Position numbers and translations under genes: made by a program. Positions 18,249 through 27,019 of a stretch of DNA of 64,000 nt are shown here, piece after piece. Numbering within the stretch: position 1 is the stretch's first letter; every line of letters begins with the position of its first letter. Source of the stretch: DATAMF01 sp964472565 (lineage in GTDB: Bacteria; Chloroflexota; Anaerolineae; Aggregatilineales; Aggregatilineaceae); NCBI GenBank assembly GCA_964472565.1, contig CAYYNB010000008.1, forward strand, positions 1 through 64,000. The letters are read 5' to 3'. The notes under the pieces were generated by a model. It was not told the DNA's origin. It did no database searches and saw only the letters and a program-made list of their open reading frames with translations.

Positions 18249-19415
18249 CTATCCCGCCGCTGCGCTTTTCACGCGCGAACGGGGACCATTCAGCAACTGC
18301 CCAATCAACGTGTAACGCACGCCCCATTGGTACGTCGCCAACAGCACCACCAGCGATACCCCGCAGACGATCATAAACTTGGGGAACGCCGCCCAATGCA
18401 CATCCATCAGCCATACGCTCAACAGCGCGACCAGCGGCATATGCATCAGGTAGACCCAATAGGCCGCGTCCGACAGATAATGCACCCAGCCCCGCGCCTG
18501 AGAATTGAGCGCGTCAAACATCCCCACCAAACCGAACAAAACCAGCCACGTTTCCAGCGAATACACGCTGGTATACAGCAGATTCTGTTCGGATACCGCC
18601 CCGCTCAGAATGAGCCGCACCGGCATAATCACGAACGTACCCAGCAGCAGATCACCGAGCCACACTCGCCGCGCGCTGAGCGTTTTGAGCAGCGCAGACT
18701 GGCGGAAAATGAGCCATCCGAAGGCAAAAAACAGACTGTGATAGATGAAAAACATCATATTCGGCCCGAAAAGCATCACATCTTCACTGGTCACAAGCGC
18801 CCGCAGCAGCATCGTCGGCAGCGCCAGCCAGAGCACCCGCCAACGCGACTCCATGACCCACCGGATGGTCTGATCCGCGCGCCGCAGCACCCGCGCCGCC
18901 AGTTCCGGCAGCCGATCCGCGATCTGATATACGGCCAGCGTGACGAGATAGAACCCCAGCAGGTAATACAAAAACCAGAGATGCAGCGGCGGCAGTCCAC
19001 CGCCCGACGACGAATCATTCTCCAGTTGGGCCAGGGTACCCGTTCGCCACGCGCCGTAGAGGATCACCGCAATGGTCAGCGGCACGACGATGATCATGCC
19101 CAGCACAAATGGAATGAAGATATGCTGAAAACGGTTTTTGAGGAAACTTCGCATGCCGCGCCGCTGGATCACCAGGTGCGCGAAAAAGCCCGCCATCAGG
19201 AAAAAGGTCTGCATCCGCCAGGCGTGGATCCATGCAATGAGGAGCAGGATCAAACCCGACGATGACGAATCAAACGGCCATCCCGCTAAATTGCCATCTT
19301 CCAGATACGCGCCAACATACGACATCCCGCCATGCAGCGCAACCCCCAACACCAGCGCAAACGCGCGCAGGGCATCCAACCCGGGATAACGTATTTTGGG
19401 GTTAGACTGGCTCAT
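18249..19415 (-). CDS. Acyltransferase family 3 membrane protein (OpgC-like)
   Basis: 388 residues with about ten membrane helices. The N-terminus IRYPGLDALRAFALVLGVALHGGMSY is the family-3 acyltransferase signature (LDxLRxxA and the His used in acyl transfer). The conserved Arg appears in QTFFLMAGFFAHLVIQRRG. Layout and length fit the OpgC/MdoC-type subgroup that acylates glucans or surface glycans. ATG 19415 is preferred over GTG 19418 because GAGAGG lies 8 bases upstream of it. The gene stands alone, with a dispersed repeat copy upstream. Confidence 0.87.
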   Translation of the reverse strand: MSQSNPKIRYPGLDALRAFALVLGVALHGGMSYVGAYLEDGNLAGWPFDSSSSGLILLLIAWIHAWRMQTFFLMAGFFAHLVIQRRGMRSFLKNRFQHIFIPFVLGMIIVVPLTIAVILYGAWRTGTLAQLENDSSSGGGLPPLHLWFLYYLLGFYLVTLAVYQIADRLPELAARVLRRADQTIRWVMESRWRVLWLALPTMLLRALVTSEDVMLFGPNMMFFIYHSLFFAFGWLIFRQSALLKTLSARRVWLGDLLLGTFVIMPVRLILSGAVSEQNLLYTSVYSLETWLVLFGLVGMFDALNSQARGWVHYLSDAAYWVYLMHMPLVALLSVWLMDVHWAAFPKFMIVCGVSLVVLLATYQWGVRYTLIGQLLNGPRSRVKSAAAG

Positions 19416-19487
19416 CACGAACCTCTCGTTTTTATTTTTATTACGAAAGACGTGAGGCTGGGGTTGTGCAAGCCAGCGCGCAGCCTA

Positions 19488-19575
19488 AGGCTGCGCCACT
19501 ATTTTCTTGACCCCATCCCCCTACCCTATGGGAAGGGGCGTCAAACCTACAGGCGATGGGGAATTATTTTCTTGG
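19488..19575. repeat. Dispersed intergenic repeat, copy B
   Basis: AGGCTGCGCCA, then TTGACCCCATCCCC, GGGAAGGGG, GTCAAACC and GGCGATGGGG, in the same order as copies A and C. TATTTTCTTG occurs near both ends of this copy. Confidence 0.75.
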
Positions 19576-19582
19576 ATCAGCC

Positions 19583-20089
19583 TTAGACCAGTTCGGGGAA
19601 CTCGATAAATTCCACCTCAGCGCCGGTGGTATCCACCACACATACGGATCGAGATTCCGGCTGGCTGCCGCCCAGCGCGCCGGGATTGATCAGCCGCACC
19701 CCATAGGCGCTGCGCAGTTCATTCCGGCGGCGGTGAGTATGCCCATGACACACGTAATCATATTTGCCGCTCATCATCATCCCATACAACAGGCTGGAAT
19801 CCGCCCCATGTGTCACGCCGAACTTTTTACCATCAATTTCCACTTCTTTTGTCAATTGGGGAATCGGCACCCCAATCCGCCGCGCGGCATCGGCCAGTGA
19901 ATTCCAGTGCATATCCATATTGCCCAGCACAAACGACACATCCCACCCCATAAACAGCATCAGCATCTCAGGTGTGGTGATGTCGCCGCAGTGAATCAGG
20001 CGGGTGATATGCAGATCGCGGAAGCGGTCCAGCGCGATCCGGGTGTTCGTCTGACTATTGTGTGTATCCGAAAGAATACCGACTTTCAA
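19583..20089 (-). CDS. YfcE/MJ0936-type metallophosphoesterase
   Basis: 168 residues with all the calcineurin-like metal motifs: GILSDTHN (D-x-H), HCGDITT (GD), LGNMD (GN-x-D), THGAD (H) and CHGHTHR (GHTH). The length is normal for the YfcE family of small phosphodiesterases. Last gene of the four-gene minus-strand operon, 9 bases after the histidine phosphatase. The substrate is not known for most members; a role in nucleotide or phosphodiester turnover is a guess. Confidence 0.92.
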   Translation of the reverse strand: MKVGILSDTHNSQTNTRIALDRFRDLHITRLIHCGDITTPEMLMLFMGWDVSFVLGNMDMHWNSLADAARRIGVPIPQLTKEVEIDGKKFGVTHGADSSLLYGMMMSGKYDYVCHGHTHRRRNELRSAYGVRLINPGALGGSQPESRSVCVVDTTGAEVEFIEFPELV

Positions 20090-20098
20090 AACTCCCCC

Positions 20099-20692
20099 CT
20101 ATGGCCTGTACGGTAAACCGTCATACGGTGCAGCGAGAAACGGCGTAATCGGATGCAGCGCCGCGCGGTCAACGGCCATCACTTCGGCAAACCCCAGTTT
20201 TTGCCACTGTGCAAACGAGGGAGTTTCGCGGAACAAATGCGCCACATACAGCGTCAGCACGGTGGCATGCGACACCACCGCCAGCGATTGGCTGCGCGGG
20301 TGGCGCGACAGCACCGCGTCCATGGCCTGCACAAAGCGCTCACGCGCTTGCGCCGCCGATTCCCATGACGGGATCGGGGATACATCGGGCCGCGAAAAAA
20401 ACGAGGCCTGCGCCGCGTAAAATTGGTCGCCCGCCACCCACTGATCGCGCTGGGCCTCGCCCAACTCCTGCACCGCGATATGCGTTACACCATGCGCGGC
20501 CAAAACCGCTTCGCCCACAGCCGTTGTTTTGTATTCCTGGCTGGTATAAACCGCCGCGACTCCATCCCAAAACGCCGCCGCCACCAGATCACGGACCTGT
20601 TTGTGCCCTTCATCCGAGAGCCGCCACTGCGAGGCCGGCAGCGCGGCATCCGGCTGCGTTTTAGGATGTCGAATCAAATAAAGAAATGCCAT
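20099..20692 (-). CDS. Histidine phosphatase superfamily protein
   Basis: 197 residues starting MAFLYLIRHPKTQP. The RHP motif stands in place of the usual RHG, but the phosphoacceptor His is kept. The C-terminal second His motif is VVSHATVLTLYVAHL. An Arg/Glu region lies between. It begins one base after the YkvA-type gene stop, so the two are translationally linked. The family includes small-molecule and sugar phosphatases and phosphoglycerate mutases; the length and loose motifs favour a phosphatase. The substrate is unknown. Confidence 0.85.
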   Translation of the reverse strand: MAFLYLIRHPKTQPDAALPASQWRLSDEGHKQVRDLVAAAFWDGVAAVYTSQEYKTTAVGEAVLAAHGVTHIAVQELGEAQRDQWVAGDQFYAAQASFFSRPDVSPIPSWESAAQARERFVQAMDAVLSRHPRSQSLAVVSHATVLTLYVAHLFRETPSFAQWQKLGFAEVMAVDRAALHPITPFLAAPYDGLPYRP

Positions 20693-20693
20693 G

Positions 20694-21035
20694 TTATTCG
20701 TCCCGCACTTCGTACTGCCCCTCGATCACCTTCGGAGCGTTAGATTTATCCGGCGCTTCCCCGCGATATTCACGCCGGACCTCACGCGGAGCGCTGTAGA
20801 TAAAGGTCTGCAAGCCAAGCAGAAAAACCCCCAGATCATCCACCACACCGAGCGGTCCGAAGGCCACTTCGGGCAGAAGATCGAGCGGGGATAGGATATA
20901 CAACACCGTGAGCAACGGGATCAGTTTTGCCGTCCCACTCACCCGGCGGTCCAGCATCAGCCGGAAGGCCAGCACCAGATTATGCACCAACTTCGTTAAC
21001 AGATCTGGATTCGAGGTTATTCGTTTTGGTTTCAT
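20694..21035 (-). CDS. YkvA/DUF1232 family small membrane protein
   Basis: 113 residues from ATG 21035, overlapping the MFS stop by four bases (ATGA). The core KLIPLLTVLYILSPLDLLPEVAFGPLGVVDDLGV is the DUF1232 signature (Y-x-x-S-P-x-D-x-x-P, DD-x-G). A longer reading frame continues to 21746, but that part is only the antisense-frame shadow of the MFS gene. Function of the family is unknown. Confidence 0.88.
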   Translation of the reverse strand: MKPKRITSNPDLLTKLVHNLVLAFRLMLDRRVSGTAKLIPLLTVLYILSPLDLLPEVAFGPLGVVDDLGVFLLGLQTFIYSAPREVRREYRGEAPDKSNAPKVIEGQYEVRDE

Positions 21036-22180
21036 CGTTTCACGCTCACTCCCAACACCACAACACCGATCACCCCGATGATTCCGGCGGCAAACGGCCA
21101 CACCGGGTTGTGCGCGTATAACATACCGGCAGCATTCGTCCCGATCACAGTTGCCAGCCCGGCCAGCGTATCGACCAGCGCATACGCGATCCCGTGCTGG
21201 TGATCCGGTACCCGCGTGCTGATCACGCTTACAGCCAGAGGCCGGGATGCATAATACGCGCCGAGCAGAAAATTCGCCGGAACAACAACGAGCCATGCAC
21301 CGCTGACTATCATCATAACAAACGACAACATGACTAACAAGAGGCTGACAAAAAAACCGCGCCATGACGACAAACGACCTAACGAAAGACTGAACACGAG
21401 TGTGCCCAGGGCGTTCACCGATCCCAACGCACCTAACGCCGTGCGCGAAAAATGACGTTCCTCTTCCAGATACTGCGACACCAGCGGCTGCCCCACCAGC
21501 ACCGCGACAAAACCCAGCGTCATCAGCCCAAACGCTACGATCACCGGGCGGCGCAGCAGCAAGCGGTAGTCGTGGCCGTCGGGCGGGCGTTCGGTGGCCG
21601 GGTACGGATGCGTTTGCAGAATCGCCAGCGTGCTCAACACAAACCAGAACACGCTGATCAGAAATACCGCCCGCAGATTGATCGCGTCGCCAATCGCGCC
21701 GCCGATCAGGGGCGACACCACCAACCCTGCCGAATAGGCCGCCCACAGCAGCGTGAGCGAGGCTTGCAGCGGCAGTGCCGGGTGCCGCGTCTGGTCATGC
21801 CGCAGGCTTTGCGTCAGATACAGGTTGGTGATCGGGACCGCCGCCGACGACAGGCCATACACAAAAAATCCCGGCGCGGCCCACCGCCAATCGGGGGCCA
21901 ATGCCATGATCACCACCCCGATCAAGCCCAGTCCCCAGCCGGGAAGCAGCAAACGGCGCGCGGGCAGGCGATCCGCCAGATACCCCGCCGGAAGAATAAA
22001 CAACAGCCGGGCCAGTCCCCACATGCCAATCGTGAAGCCGGTTTCTTCGGGGGTTGCACCCAGCGAGCGCACATACAGCGGCTGGATGAACATCCACAGC
22101 CCCTCGCCCACGCCCCACAGCATATAGGAATACATTACCCAGCGCGTATCATGCCCAATGGCTCGCCACAGTTTCCGCAC
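21032..22180 (-). CDS. Major facilitator superfamily transporter
   Basis: 382 residues with about twelve membrane helices. The A-type loop is GYLADRLPARRLLLPGWG between helices 2 and 3, with a weaker copy SLGRLSSWRG in the second half, as expected for the duplicated 6+6 fold. First gene of the operon with YkvA, histidine phosphatase and phosphoesterase. No substrate-specific motif is visible; drug or sugar efflux are both possible. Confidence 0.87.
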   Translation of the reverse strand: MRKLWRAIGHDTRWVMYSYMLWGVGEGLWMFIQPLYVRSLGATPEETGFTIGMWGLARLLFILPAGYLADRLPARRLLLPGWGLGLIGVVIMALAPDWRWAAPGFFVYGLSSAAVPITNLYLTQSLRHDQTRHPALPLQASLTLLWAAYSAGLVVSPLIGGAIGDAINLRAVFLISVFWFVLSTLAILQTHPYPATERPPDGHDYRLLLRRPVIVAFGLMTLGFVAVLVGQPLVSQYLEEERHFSRTALGALGSVNALGTLVFSLSLGRLSSWRGFFVSLLLVMLSFVMMIVSGAWLVVVPANFLLGAYYASRPLAVSVISTRVPDHQHGIAYALVDTLAGLATVIGTNAAGMLYAHNPVWPFAAGIIGVIGVVVLGVSVKR

Positions 22181-22216
22181 GTTGATTCTGTGAACTCCTC
22201 AAAGCAACAAGAGAAC

Positions 22217-22813
22217 CTATAAAAGCACATGCACATTCGTGTCTAAATAAAGTACCGTAACCTCGTCTCCAATCTGGAAATCAGGTTCTGAAGCTGTAAA
22301 GTATTCACCCGTGACCGTTGCCCCGTCCAACGCCGATCTAAATGCGTAGTGAATTTCCTGCTCGTCGATGCCTAGCGCGATTACTTCAGTGATTTGACCT
22401 TGGGCCAGTTGCTTAGCAGTGACAAGAAGATTGAACAAGGACTTGATATATAGTTGCTCTCTTGCCGCTGAGTAAACTATTAGAAAAAAGAAGTATCCCC
22501 ATCCTAGTACGAAAATACCGCTAGTCAGTGATAGAGCCGCTAACGGAAAATCCTCATAAAAGGTCATGGCTGGAATAATACCCAAAATGGTCGCAAAGAT
22601 AACGCATATCCCTATGGGGAAAAACGCAAGTATAAATGGAAGTGCAAATAGTGTAGCTTGCCTGAGGCGAGGGTAACCAAGTATTCCAAGGCTGTGGGCA
22701 ATGTTGAGCAAGATCTCATCCTGAGTAGCAGGATAAGGGCATTCTCCTTCAATAAAACACTGATTTTCCCCGGCGATCAGGTGAATGGAATCCATTGATT
22801 TGCAGCCATACAC
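22217..22813 (-). CDS. AT-rich membrane protein, DUF3592-like, paralogue 2
   Basis: 198 residues from GTG 22813, directly abutting the TAA of the upstream paralogue; an internal ATG at 22795 is possible. It has two membrane helices in the middle. The C-terminal beta-strand module (QGQITEVIALGI...IHYAFRSALDGATVTGEYF...GDEVTVLYLDTNVHVLL) resembles DUF3592-type domains and the end of its neighbour. Base composition is visibly AT-richer than flanking genes, suggesting recent acquisition. Function unknown. Confidence 0.75.
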   Translation of the reverse strand: MYGCKSMDSIHLIAGENQCFIEGECPYPATQDEILLNIAHSLGILGYPRLRQATLFALPFILAFFPIGICVIFATILGIIPAMTFYEDFPLAALSLTSGIFVLGWGYFFFLIVYSAAREQLYIKSLFNLLVTAKQLAQGQITEVIALGIDEQEIHYAFRSALDGATVTGEYFTASEPDFQIGDEVTVLYLDTNVHVLL

Positions 22814-23434
22814 TTATAAGATAATATGTACATATTTGTGATAAAGAAAAAGCACATTAATTTCCTGACCCGCAGCAAATTCTTTAGCCAGCTTAGTGAC
22901 ATACCGACCTTCGAACTTTCGGCCTGATACTGTGAAAGCGTAGATGAGTTCTCTTTGAGTTGCATCTAACACGTTTATACTTACAACTTCACCTCGGTAG
23001 AAGGTTCCCATGCGGGCAAGGTGTCTATACAAACCATCCAGGTTAGAAGGGTAGCTGATCATTGTGTCAGCGTAGAACAAGGCATATCGGAACTCGTACA
23101 ACAGCATACAGTTTCCGCTTAGCACAAAGATACCGAGCAAAAATGGCCCTGGTTGTAGTCGCCCATTCATGATTGTTACGACGAACCACACGATCAGTGC
23201 GGCGACCAACAATATGAACACAAGGGTGGCCAATCTAACGAGAACTCGCGATATCCTTCTCATCATTCGGCTTACCCCGGTATCTGGTATCAAGCGAATA
23301 CCAGTTTGTTGAGCCAAGTTATCAAGAATTTCTGTAGAATGAGCGAGTTGTCTCCTTGTCCGAAACTTGCGGTGCTCGGCATAAAGGAACCGAGTCGATT
23401 CTGATGAAAGATGTGAACTATATTTCTGCATCAT
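22814..23434 (-). CDS. AT-rich membrane protein, DUF3592-like, paralogue 1
   Basis: 206 residues from ATG 23434 (a second ATG lies one codon on). A basic N-terminal region is followed by two membrane helices (LVFILLVAALIVWFVV and FLLGIFVLSGNCMLLYEF). The strand module is GEVVSINVLD...LIYAFTVSGRKFEGRYV...GQEINVLFLYHKYVHIIL. The last 15 residues align by eye with those of the downstream paralogue (VTVLYL / INVLFL and VHVLL / VHIIL). The tandem arrangement and AT-rich composition point to a duplicated, transferred pair. Confidence 0.75.
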   Translation of the reverse strand: MMQKYSSHLSSESTRFLYAEHRKFRTRRQLAHSTEILDNLAQQTGIRLIPDTGVSRMMRRISRVLVRLATLVFILLVAALIVWFVVTIMNGRLQPGPFLLGIFVLSGNCMLLYEFRYALFYADTMISYPSNLDGLYRHLARMGTFYRGEVVSINVLDATQRELIYAFTVSGRKFEGRYVTKLAKEFAAGQEINVLFLYHKYVHIIL

Positions 23435-23513
23435 CTAGCCATATCTATGCACGAAAAAGATACCATCCATTTGACAATCTCGTCTCAGCACAGGCATACA
23501 AGCTATAAACGCT

Positions 23514-24302
23514 CTATCCTAAGCGGCTGGAAAGAAAATTCCACACGACCTCATACACCGTTTCGCGCTCCACATCCTGCGTCAGACAGTGATCGCTGTT
23601 TTCCAGCGTATGGGTGACGAGATCAGTGCTTTTGACCAGACTCTGCGCCAGCGCCAGATTCCGGTAGGGCACGGTGCCATCGGCTTTGGAATACACCAGC
23701 AGCAGCGGCACGGTGAGCTGCGGTAAATGGCGGCGAACATCGGCCATCAGCGCCTTGAGCTGCACCACCGAATGCGTGGGCCGCACATGATAATCGGCCC
23801 GGCCATAATCGGGGCGTCCCATCGTGCGCTGAATCGCCTTGACGCGATCATTCAAATCTCCCGGCGCTTTGACCATCACAGGCCGCACATACTGGATCAC
23901 GCGGGCGAAGCGTAACATCGGCGCGTCCAATTCCAGCGGGGCCGCCAGCGCGACCACGCCATCCACCAACCCCGCCGATCCCACCCGCAGACTGAGCAGG
24001 CCGCCCATTGACACGCCCACCGCAAACACTTTGCGGCAGCGTGCCCGCAGTAGCGCCACGCCGTCCAGCACATCTTCGTACCAGTCGAGCCAGTGTTGGC
24101 GGCGCATCAAGGCCGGATCGGTGCCGTGTCCGGCCAGGCGCGGCGCGAAAACCGTCAGCCCGCGCGCGTGCAGATATTCCCCCAGCCAGCGCATTTCTTC
24201 CGGCGAGGCCGTGAATCCATGTGTACACAGACAGCCCACGTCGCCGCCGTCCAACCAGAACGGTTCCGCGCCGGGCCGCAGTTGCAGGGCATGTGCATCC
24301 AT
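23514..24302 (-). CDS. Alpha/beta hydrolase (carboxylesterase / monoacylglycerol lipase type)
   Basis: 262 residues from ATG 24302; the frame extends further upstream, but the protein homology begins here. The oxyanion motif is CTHGFTASPEEM and the nucleophile elbow is VGVSMGG (Ser). Asp is in VYSKADGTVPY, and His in NSDHCLTQD, so the triad is complete. This pattern is that of bacterial Est30-like carboxylesterases. No signal peptide, so cytosolic. It diverges from the propeller gene at 24414. Confidence 0.9.
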   Translation of the reverse strand: MDAHALQLRPGAEPFWLDGGDVGCLCTHGFTASPEEMRWLGEYLHARGLTVFAPRLAGHGTDPALMRRQHWLDWYEDVLDGVALLRARCRKVFAVGVSMGGLLSLRVGSAGLVDGVVALAAPLELDAPMLRFARVIQYVRPVMVKAPGDLNDRVKAIQRTMGRPDYGRADYHVRPTHSVVQLKALMADVRRHLPQLTVPLLLVYSKADGTVPYRNLALAQSLVKSTDLVTHTLENSDHCLTQDVERETVYEVVWNFLSSRLG

Positions 24303-24369
24303 CGTCTTACCGCTTTCTACAGACCAAACCGCCCTAAGTCTACCAGGGTAGGCAGCGCTTCTCAATTCC

Positions 24370-24378
24370 TGCTATACT
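24370..24378 (+). promoter_or_regulatory. Extended -10 promoter of the propeller gene
   Basis: TGCTATACT (TG, one base, TATACT). Transcription would begin near 24385, which excludes the in-frame ATG at 24384 and supports ATG 24414. Confidence 0.5.
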
Positions 24379-24413
24379 GCATAATGTCACGCCTAAAACG
24401 ATTGAGAATATCC

Positions 24414-26111
24414 ATGAAAAAAGTCCGACTTTTACTCCTTTTGCCGGTTCTGTTATCTTTTTCGATCACCGTTGCGCAGGGTGATGTTTTCCCGCTGCCC
24501 GCTGATCTGTATATTCTCACTTCGGATCATATGGTGATCCGGCTGGATGCGGCGACGGGTTCGCAAACCATGCTCTCCCCAATCGATCAGCCGGTGATCG
24601 ACTTTGACATCGCGCCCGACAACCAGTGGTATGTCTACCGCACCAGCGCCAACAACGCCGTGATCGTCACCCAGATCGACGGCTACAACGGCTATGTGCT
24701 GGAATTTGACGTGCCCGCGCCGCCCATCACCGGGCAGGGCCAGACTATCGCCTGGTCACCCGATGCCCAGATGATCGCCTATCTGGTCCCGAACGGCGTG
24801 CGTATCGCGCAGGTGTCAGCGGGTGAATATGGCTCACCCCTCTTCGATACCATCGAGGGCGGCCCCTGGGTTGATCTGCGCTGGGATGCGATTGATACCC
24901 TGATGCTGCGCGATCAACACGACGGCAGGCGCTCGATCCGGCTGGAAAATGGCGACTGGGTGCGCGGCGAAGACTCCGGCGGTTTTACGCCGACAGATGA
25001 ACTGTCTTCGACTTCGCTCGCAGCGGAAGGCATCCGCTTCGCCAATGGCACCGTCGTGCCCGGCACCGCTGGCGCGCGGGCATTCAGTTGGGGACCACTG
25101 ACCGACGACTCGATCCAAATTTTCCGGCCCTCTCCGCTCTATTTTCTGATGGATGATAACAGCGGCACGGCCCAGGTCTGGCAGCTTACACCCGGTTCGG
25201 ACGCAGGCACGGCAGCAATCACTGCCGAAACGTCAGCCATCACCAGTTATGCGCTGGCTGACACCCAGATCGCCTTTGTTTCCGGTAATCTGCTGGTCGC
25301 CGCCAACCTGGACGGTTCCAACCGCCGCGAACTCGCCACACTGATTGGGGATAATATGATGTTCGGCCTCGATTGGAGTCCCGACAGCACGCAGATCGCC
25401 TATAACGATCAGCGTGGCCTGTGGACCGTCACCACCGACGCCAGCCAGCCGCCCCGCCTGATCCTGCAAAATTCGCAGGATCAGAATGTAGGCAGTCTGC
25501 GCTTTTACAGCGATGCGCGCTGGAGTCCCGATGGCACGCGGATGCTTGTCACCGTCGGCTACTACGAAGGCGCTGCGCCGGGCATCGTGGATGTGACCAG
25601 CGGCAGCATTACCGAATTTCCCTCTGCCAGTTCGTCACAAAGCCTGTGGACGGCTGACGGGCGCGTGATCACCTGGGCCGCCGCGTTCGGCTATCAGACT
25701 CCTGGCCTTTATCTGCTCGATCCTGCCCAACCGGATACACCCACTACGCTGCTGAATGAGTCCTATCCCGTCCTCGACGTGGCCCAGTCATCCGATGGCG
25801 GCTGGCTGGTGCTGGTCAGTTCGGCAGGATCGATGGGGCCGCAGTATGTCTATCCCCTTTATGCCGCGACGCTGGAAGGATCGTTTGACAGCGCCGGATT
25901 TGAAAAAAATGGCGTTTTCCTCGACTATCCCCAGCTTGCGCCCGCATCCGATCCCGAAGCGGTTTTAGCCGCCGGATTGCACAGCGCCACCTATAATGAG
26001 CAAAATCGATTGGCCGGTCAACTGGTGATCGCCGCGCCCACGCAGGGCCAGCGCACCAACATTGACACGCCGCGCCCGGTGTGGGATATTCAATGGGGGA
26101 CACCGCATTAG
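24414..26111 (+). CDS. Secreted TolB-like beta-propeller protein
   Basis: 565 residues from ATG 24414, with a clear signal peptide (KKVRLLLLLPVLLSFSITVAQG). The mature part has repeated blades such as IAWSPDAQMIAYL, LDWSPDSTQIAY and ARWSPDGTRMLVT, the WD40-like/PD40 signature. A longer frame reaching 24093 overlaps the divergent esterase and is rejected. It lies 15 bases upstream of the OmpR-type regulator and is probably co-transcribed with it, which suggests a sensory or accessory role for the two-component system. No catalytic domain is seen. Confidence 0.85.
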   Translation: MKKVRLLLLLPVLLSFSITVAQGDVFPLPADLYILTSDHMVIRLDAATGSQTMLSPIDQPVIDFDIAPDNQWYVYRTSANNAVIVTQIDGYNGYVLEFDVPAPPITGQGQTIAWSPDAQMIAYLVPNGVRIAQVSAGEYGSPLFDTIEGGPWVDLRWDAIDTLMLRDQHDGRRSIRLENGDWVRGEDSGGFTPTDELSSTSLAAEGIRFANGTVVPGTAGARAFSWGPLTDDSIQIFRPSPLYFLMDDNSGTAQVWQLTPGSDAGTAAITAETSAITSYALADTQIAFVSGNLLVAANLDGSNRRELATLIGDNMMFGLDWSPDSTQIAYNDQRGLWTVTTDASQPPRLILQNSQDQNVGSLRFYSDARWSPDGTRMLVTVGYYEGAAPGIVDVTSGSITEFPSASSSQSLWTADGRVITWAAAFGYQTPGLYLLDPAQPDTPTTLLNESYPVLDVAQSSDGGWLVLVSSAGSMGPQYVYPLYAATLEGSFDSAGFEKNGVFLDYPQLAPASDPEAVLAAGLHSATYNEQNRLAGQLVIAAPTQGQRTNIDTPRPVWDIQWGTPH

Positions 26112-26126
26112 AAAGGACAGCGCCTG

Positions 26127-26804
26127 ATGCCTGAACGCATTCTGGTGGTTGAAGATGAAATACGCATCGCCCAGTTTTTAAAACGCGGTCTGATCTACGA
26201 AGGCTACCGCGTGGATACCGCTTACGATGGGCAGGCCGGGTTAGATATGGCCCGCGAACAGCCGCCCGATCTGGTGATTCTGGATTGGATGCTGCCCGGC
26301 ATGGACGGGCTGGAAGTCTGCAAACGGCTGCGCGCGGCGGGTGATGTCCCGATCCTGATGCTGACCGCCAAAGAAGAAGTCCAGGATCGCGTGATGGGCC
26401 TCGATGCCGGAGCCGATGATTATCTGGTCAAGCCCTTTTCATTTGATGAACTCATGGCCCGCATCCGGGCGTTGTTCCGCCGGGCTGCGCCTTCCTCGCG
26501 CCCGGAAGTCCTGCGGTTTGGTGATCTCACCCTCGACACCGGCACACACCGCGCCCAGCGCGGCGAGTATTTTATTGATCTGACCGCCAAAGAATACGAA
26601 CTGCTCGAACTGCTTCTGCGCAACCCGCGCCGCGTACTGACCCGCGAAATGATCTTTGATCGCGTCTGGGGCTACGATTTCGGCGGCGAAAGTAACATCA
26701 TCGAAGTGTATGTCCGCTATCTGCGCCAGAAAACCGAAGAACACAACGAACCGCGCCTGATCCATACTGTGCGGGGTGTGGGGTACGTTCTGCGCGAAGA
26801 ATAA
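26127..26804 (+). CDS. OmpR/PhoB-family response regulator
   Basis: 225 residues, normal for the family. The receiver has VVEDE, phosphorylation site Asp53 in [13 protein letters not shown], Thr in LMLTAKEE and Lys in YLVKPF. The effector is the winged helix, with [34 protein letters not shown] and wing [13 protein letters not shown] dispersed repeat copy and a terminator sit between it and the HAMP kinase, so the partner kinase is transcribed separately. Candidate target sites are the 11-bp direct repeats before the PDZ gene. Confidence 0.95.
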   Translation: MPERILVVEDEIRIAQFLKRGLIYEGYRVDTAYDGQAGLDMAREQPPDLVILDWMLPGMDGLEVCKRLRAAGDVPILMLTAKEEVQDRVMGLDAGADDYLVKPFSFDELMARIRALFRRAAPSSRPEVLRFGDLTLDTGTHRAQRGEYFIDLTAKEYELLELLLRNPRRVLTREMIFDRVWGYDFGGESNIIEVYVRYLRQKTEEHNEPRLIHTVRGVGYVLREE

Positions 26805-26864
26805 GGGCTGCGCCATTTACCCCATCCCTAAAGGAAGGGGAGTCAAACCGGATGAATAGGGTAG
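26804..26864. repeat. Dispersed intergenic repeat, copy C
   Basis: AGGGCTGCGCCA, TTTACCCCATCCC, GGAAGGGG, GTCAAACCGGATGAATAGGG, starting at the last base of the response-regulator stop codon. The inner hairpin CCCCATCC / GGAAGGGG is complete here. Confidence 0.75.
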
Positions 26865-26882
26865 ATGGCCTGATAGCTCACA

Positions 26883-26916
26883 ACCGGGAGCAGCGCGCCG
26901 AGTGCTCCCGGTTTTT
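26883..26916 (+). terminator. Terminator after response regulator
   Basis: Stem ACCGGGAGCA / TGCTCCCGGT with a 10-base loop, then a run of five T. Confidence 0.88.
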
Positions 26917-26981
26917 CATATTTTTCCCACGTTTTTTCCACGATCCCATCAGCAAATTCTCATCGGGCACTAACCTTATCG

Positions 26982-26990
26982 TGCTACAAT
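26982..26990 (+). promoter_or_regulatory. Extended -10 promoter of the HAMP kinase
   Basis: TGCTACAAT (TG, one base, TACAAT), 30 bases before the GTG start; no clear -35. Confidence 0.5.
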
Positions 26991-27019
26991 TTAATTCGGT
27001 GCGATAAAGAGCTAAATCT

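Noticed and set aside
18327..19265. 312-codon plus-strand frame over the acyltransferase
   Set aside because: Gln/His/Arg-rich shadow; the minus strand gives a proper polytopic acyltransferase.
21036..21746. N-terminal extension of the YkvA-type gene
   Set aside because: It overlaps the MFS gene completely; the ATG at 21035 with ATGA overlap gives the normal family length.
24093..24413. Upstream extension of the propeller gene
   Set aside because: It lies antisense over the esterase and before the predicted promoter; the signal peptide begins at 24414.
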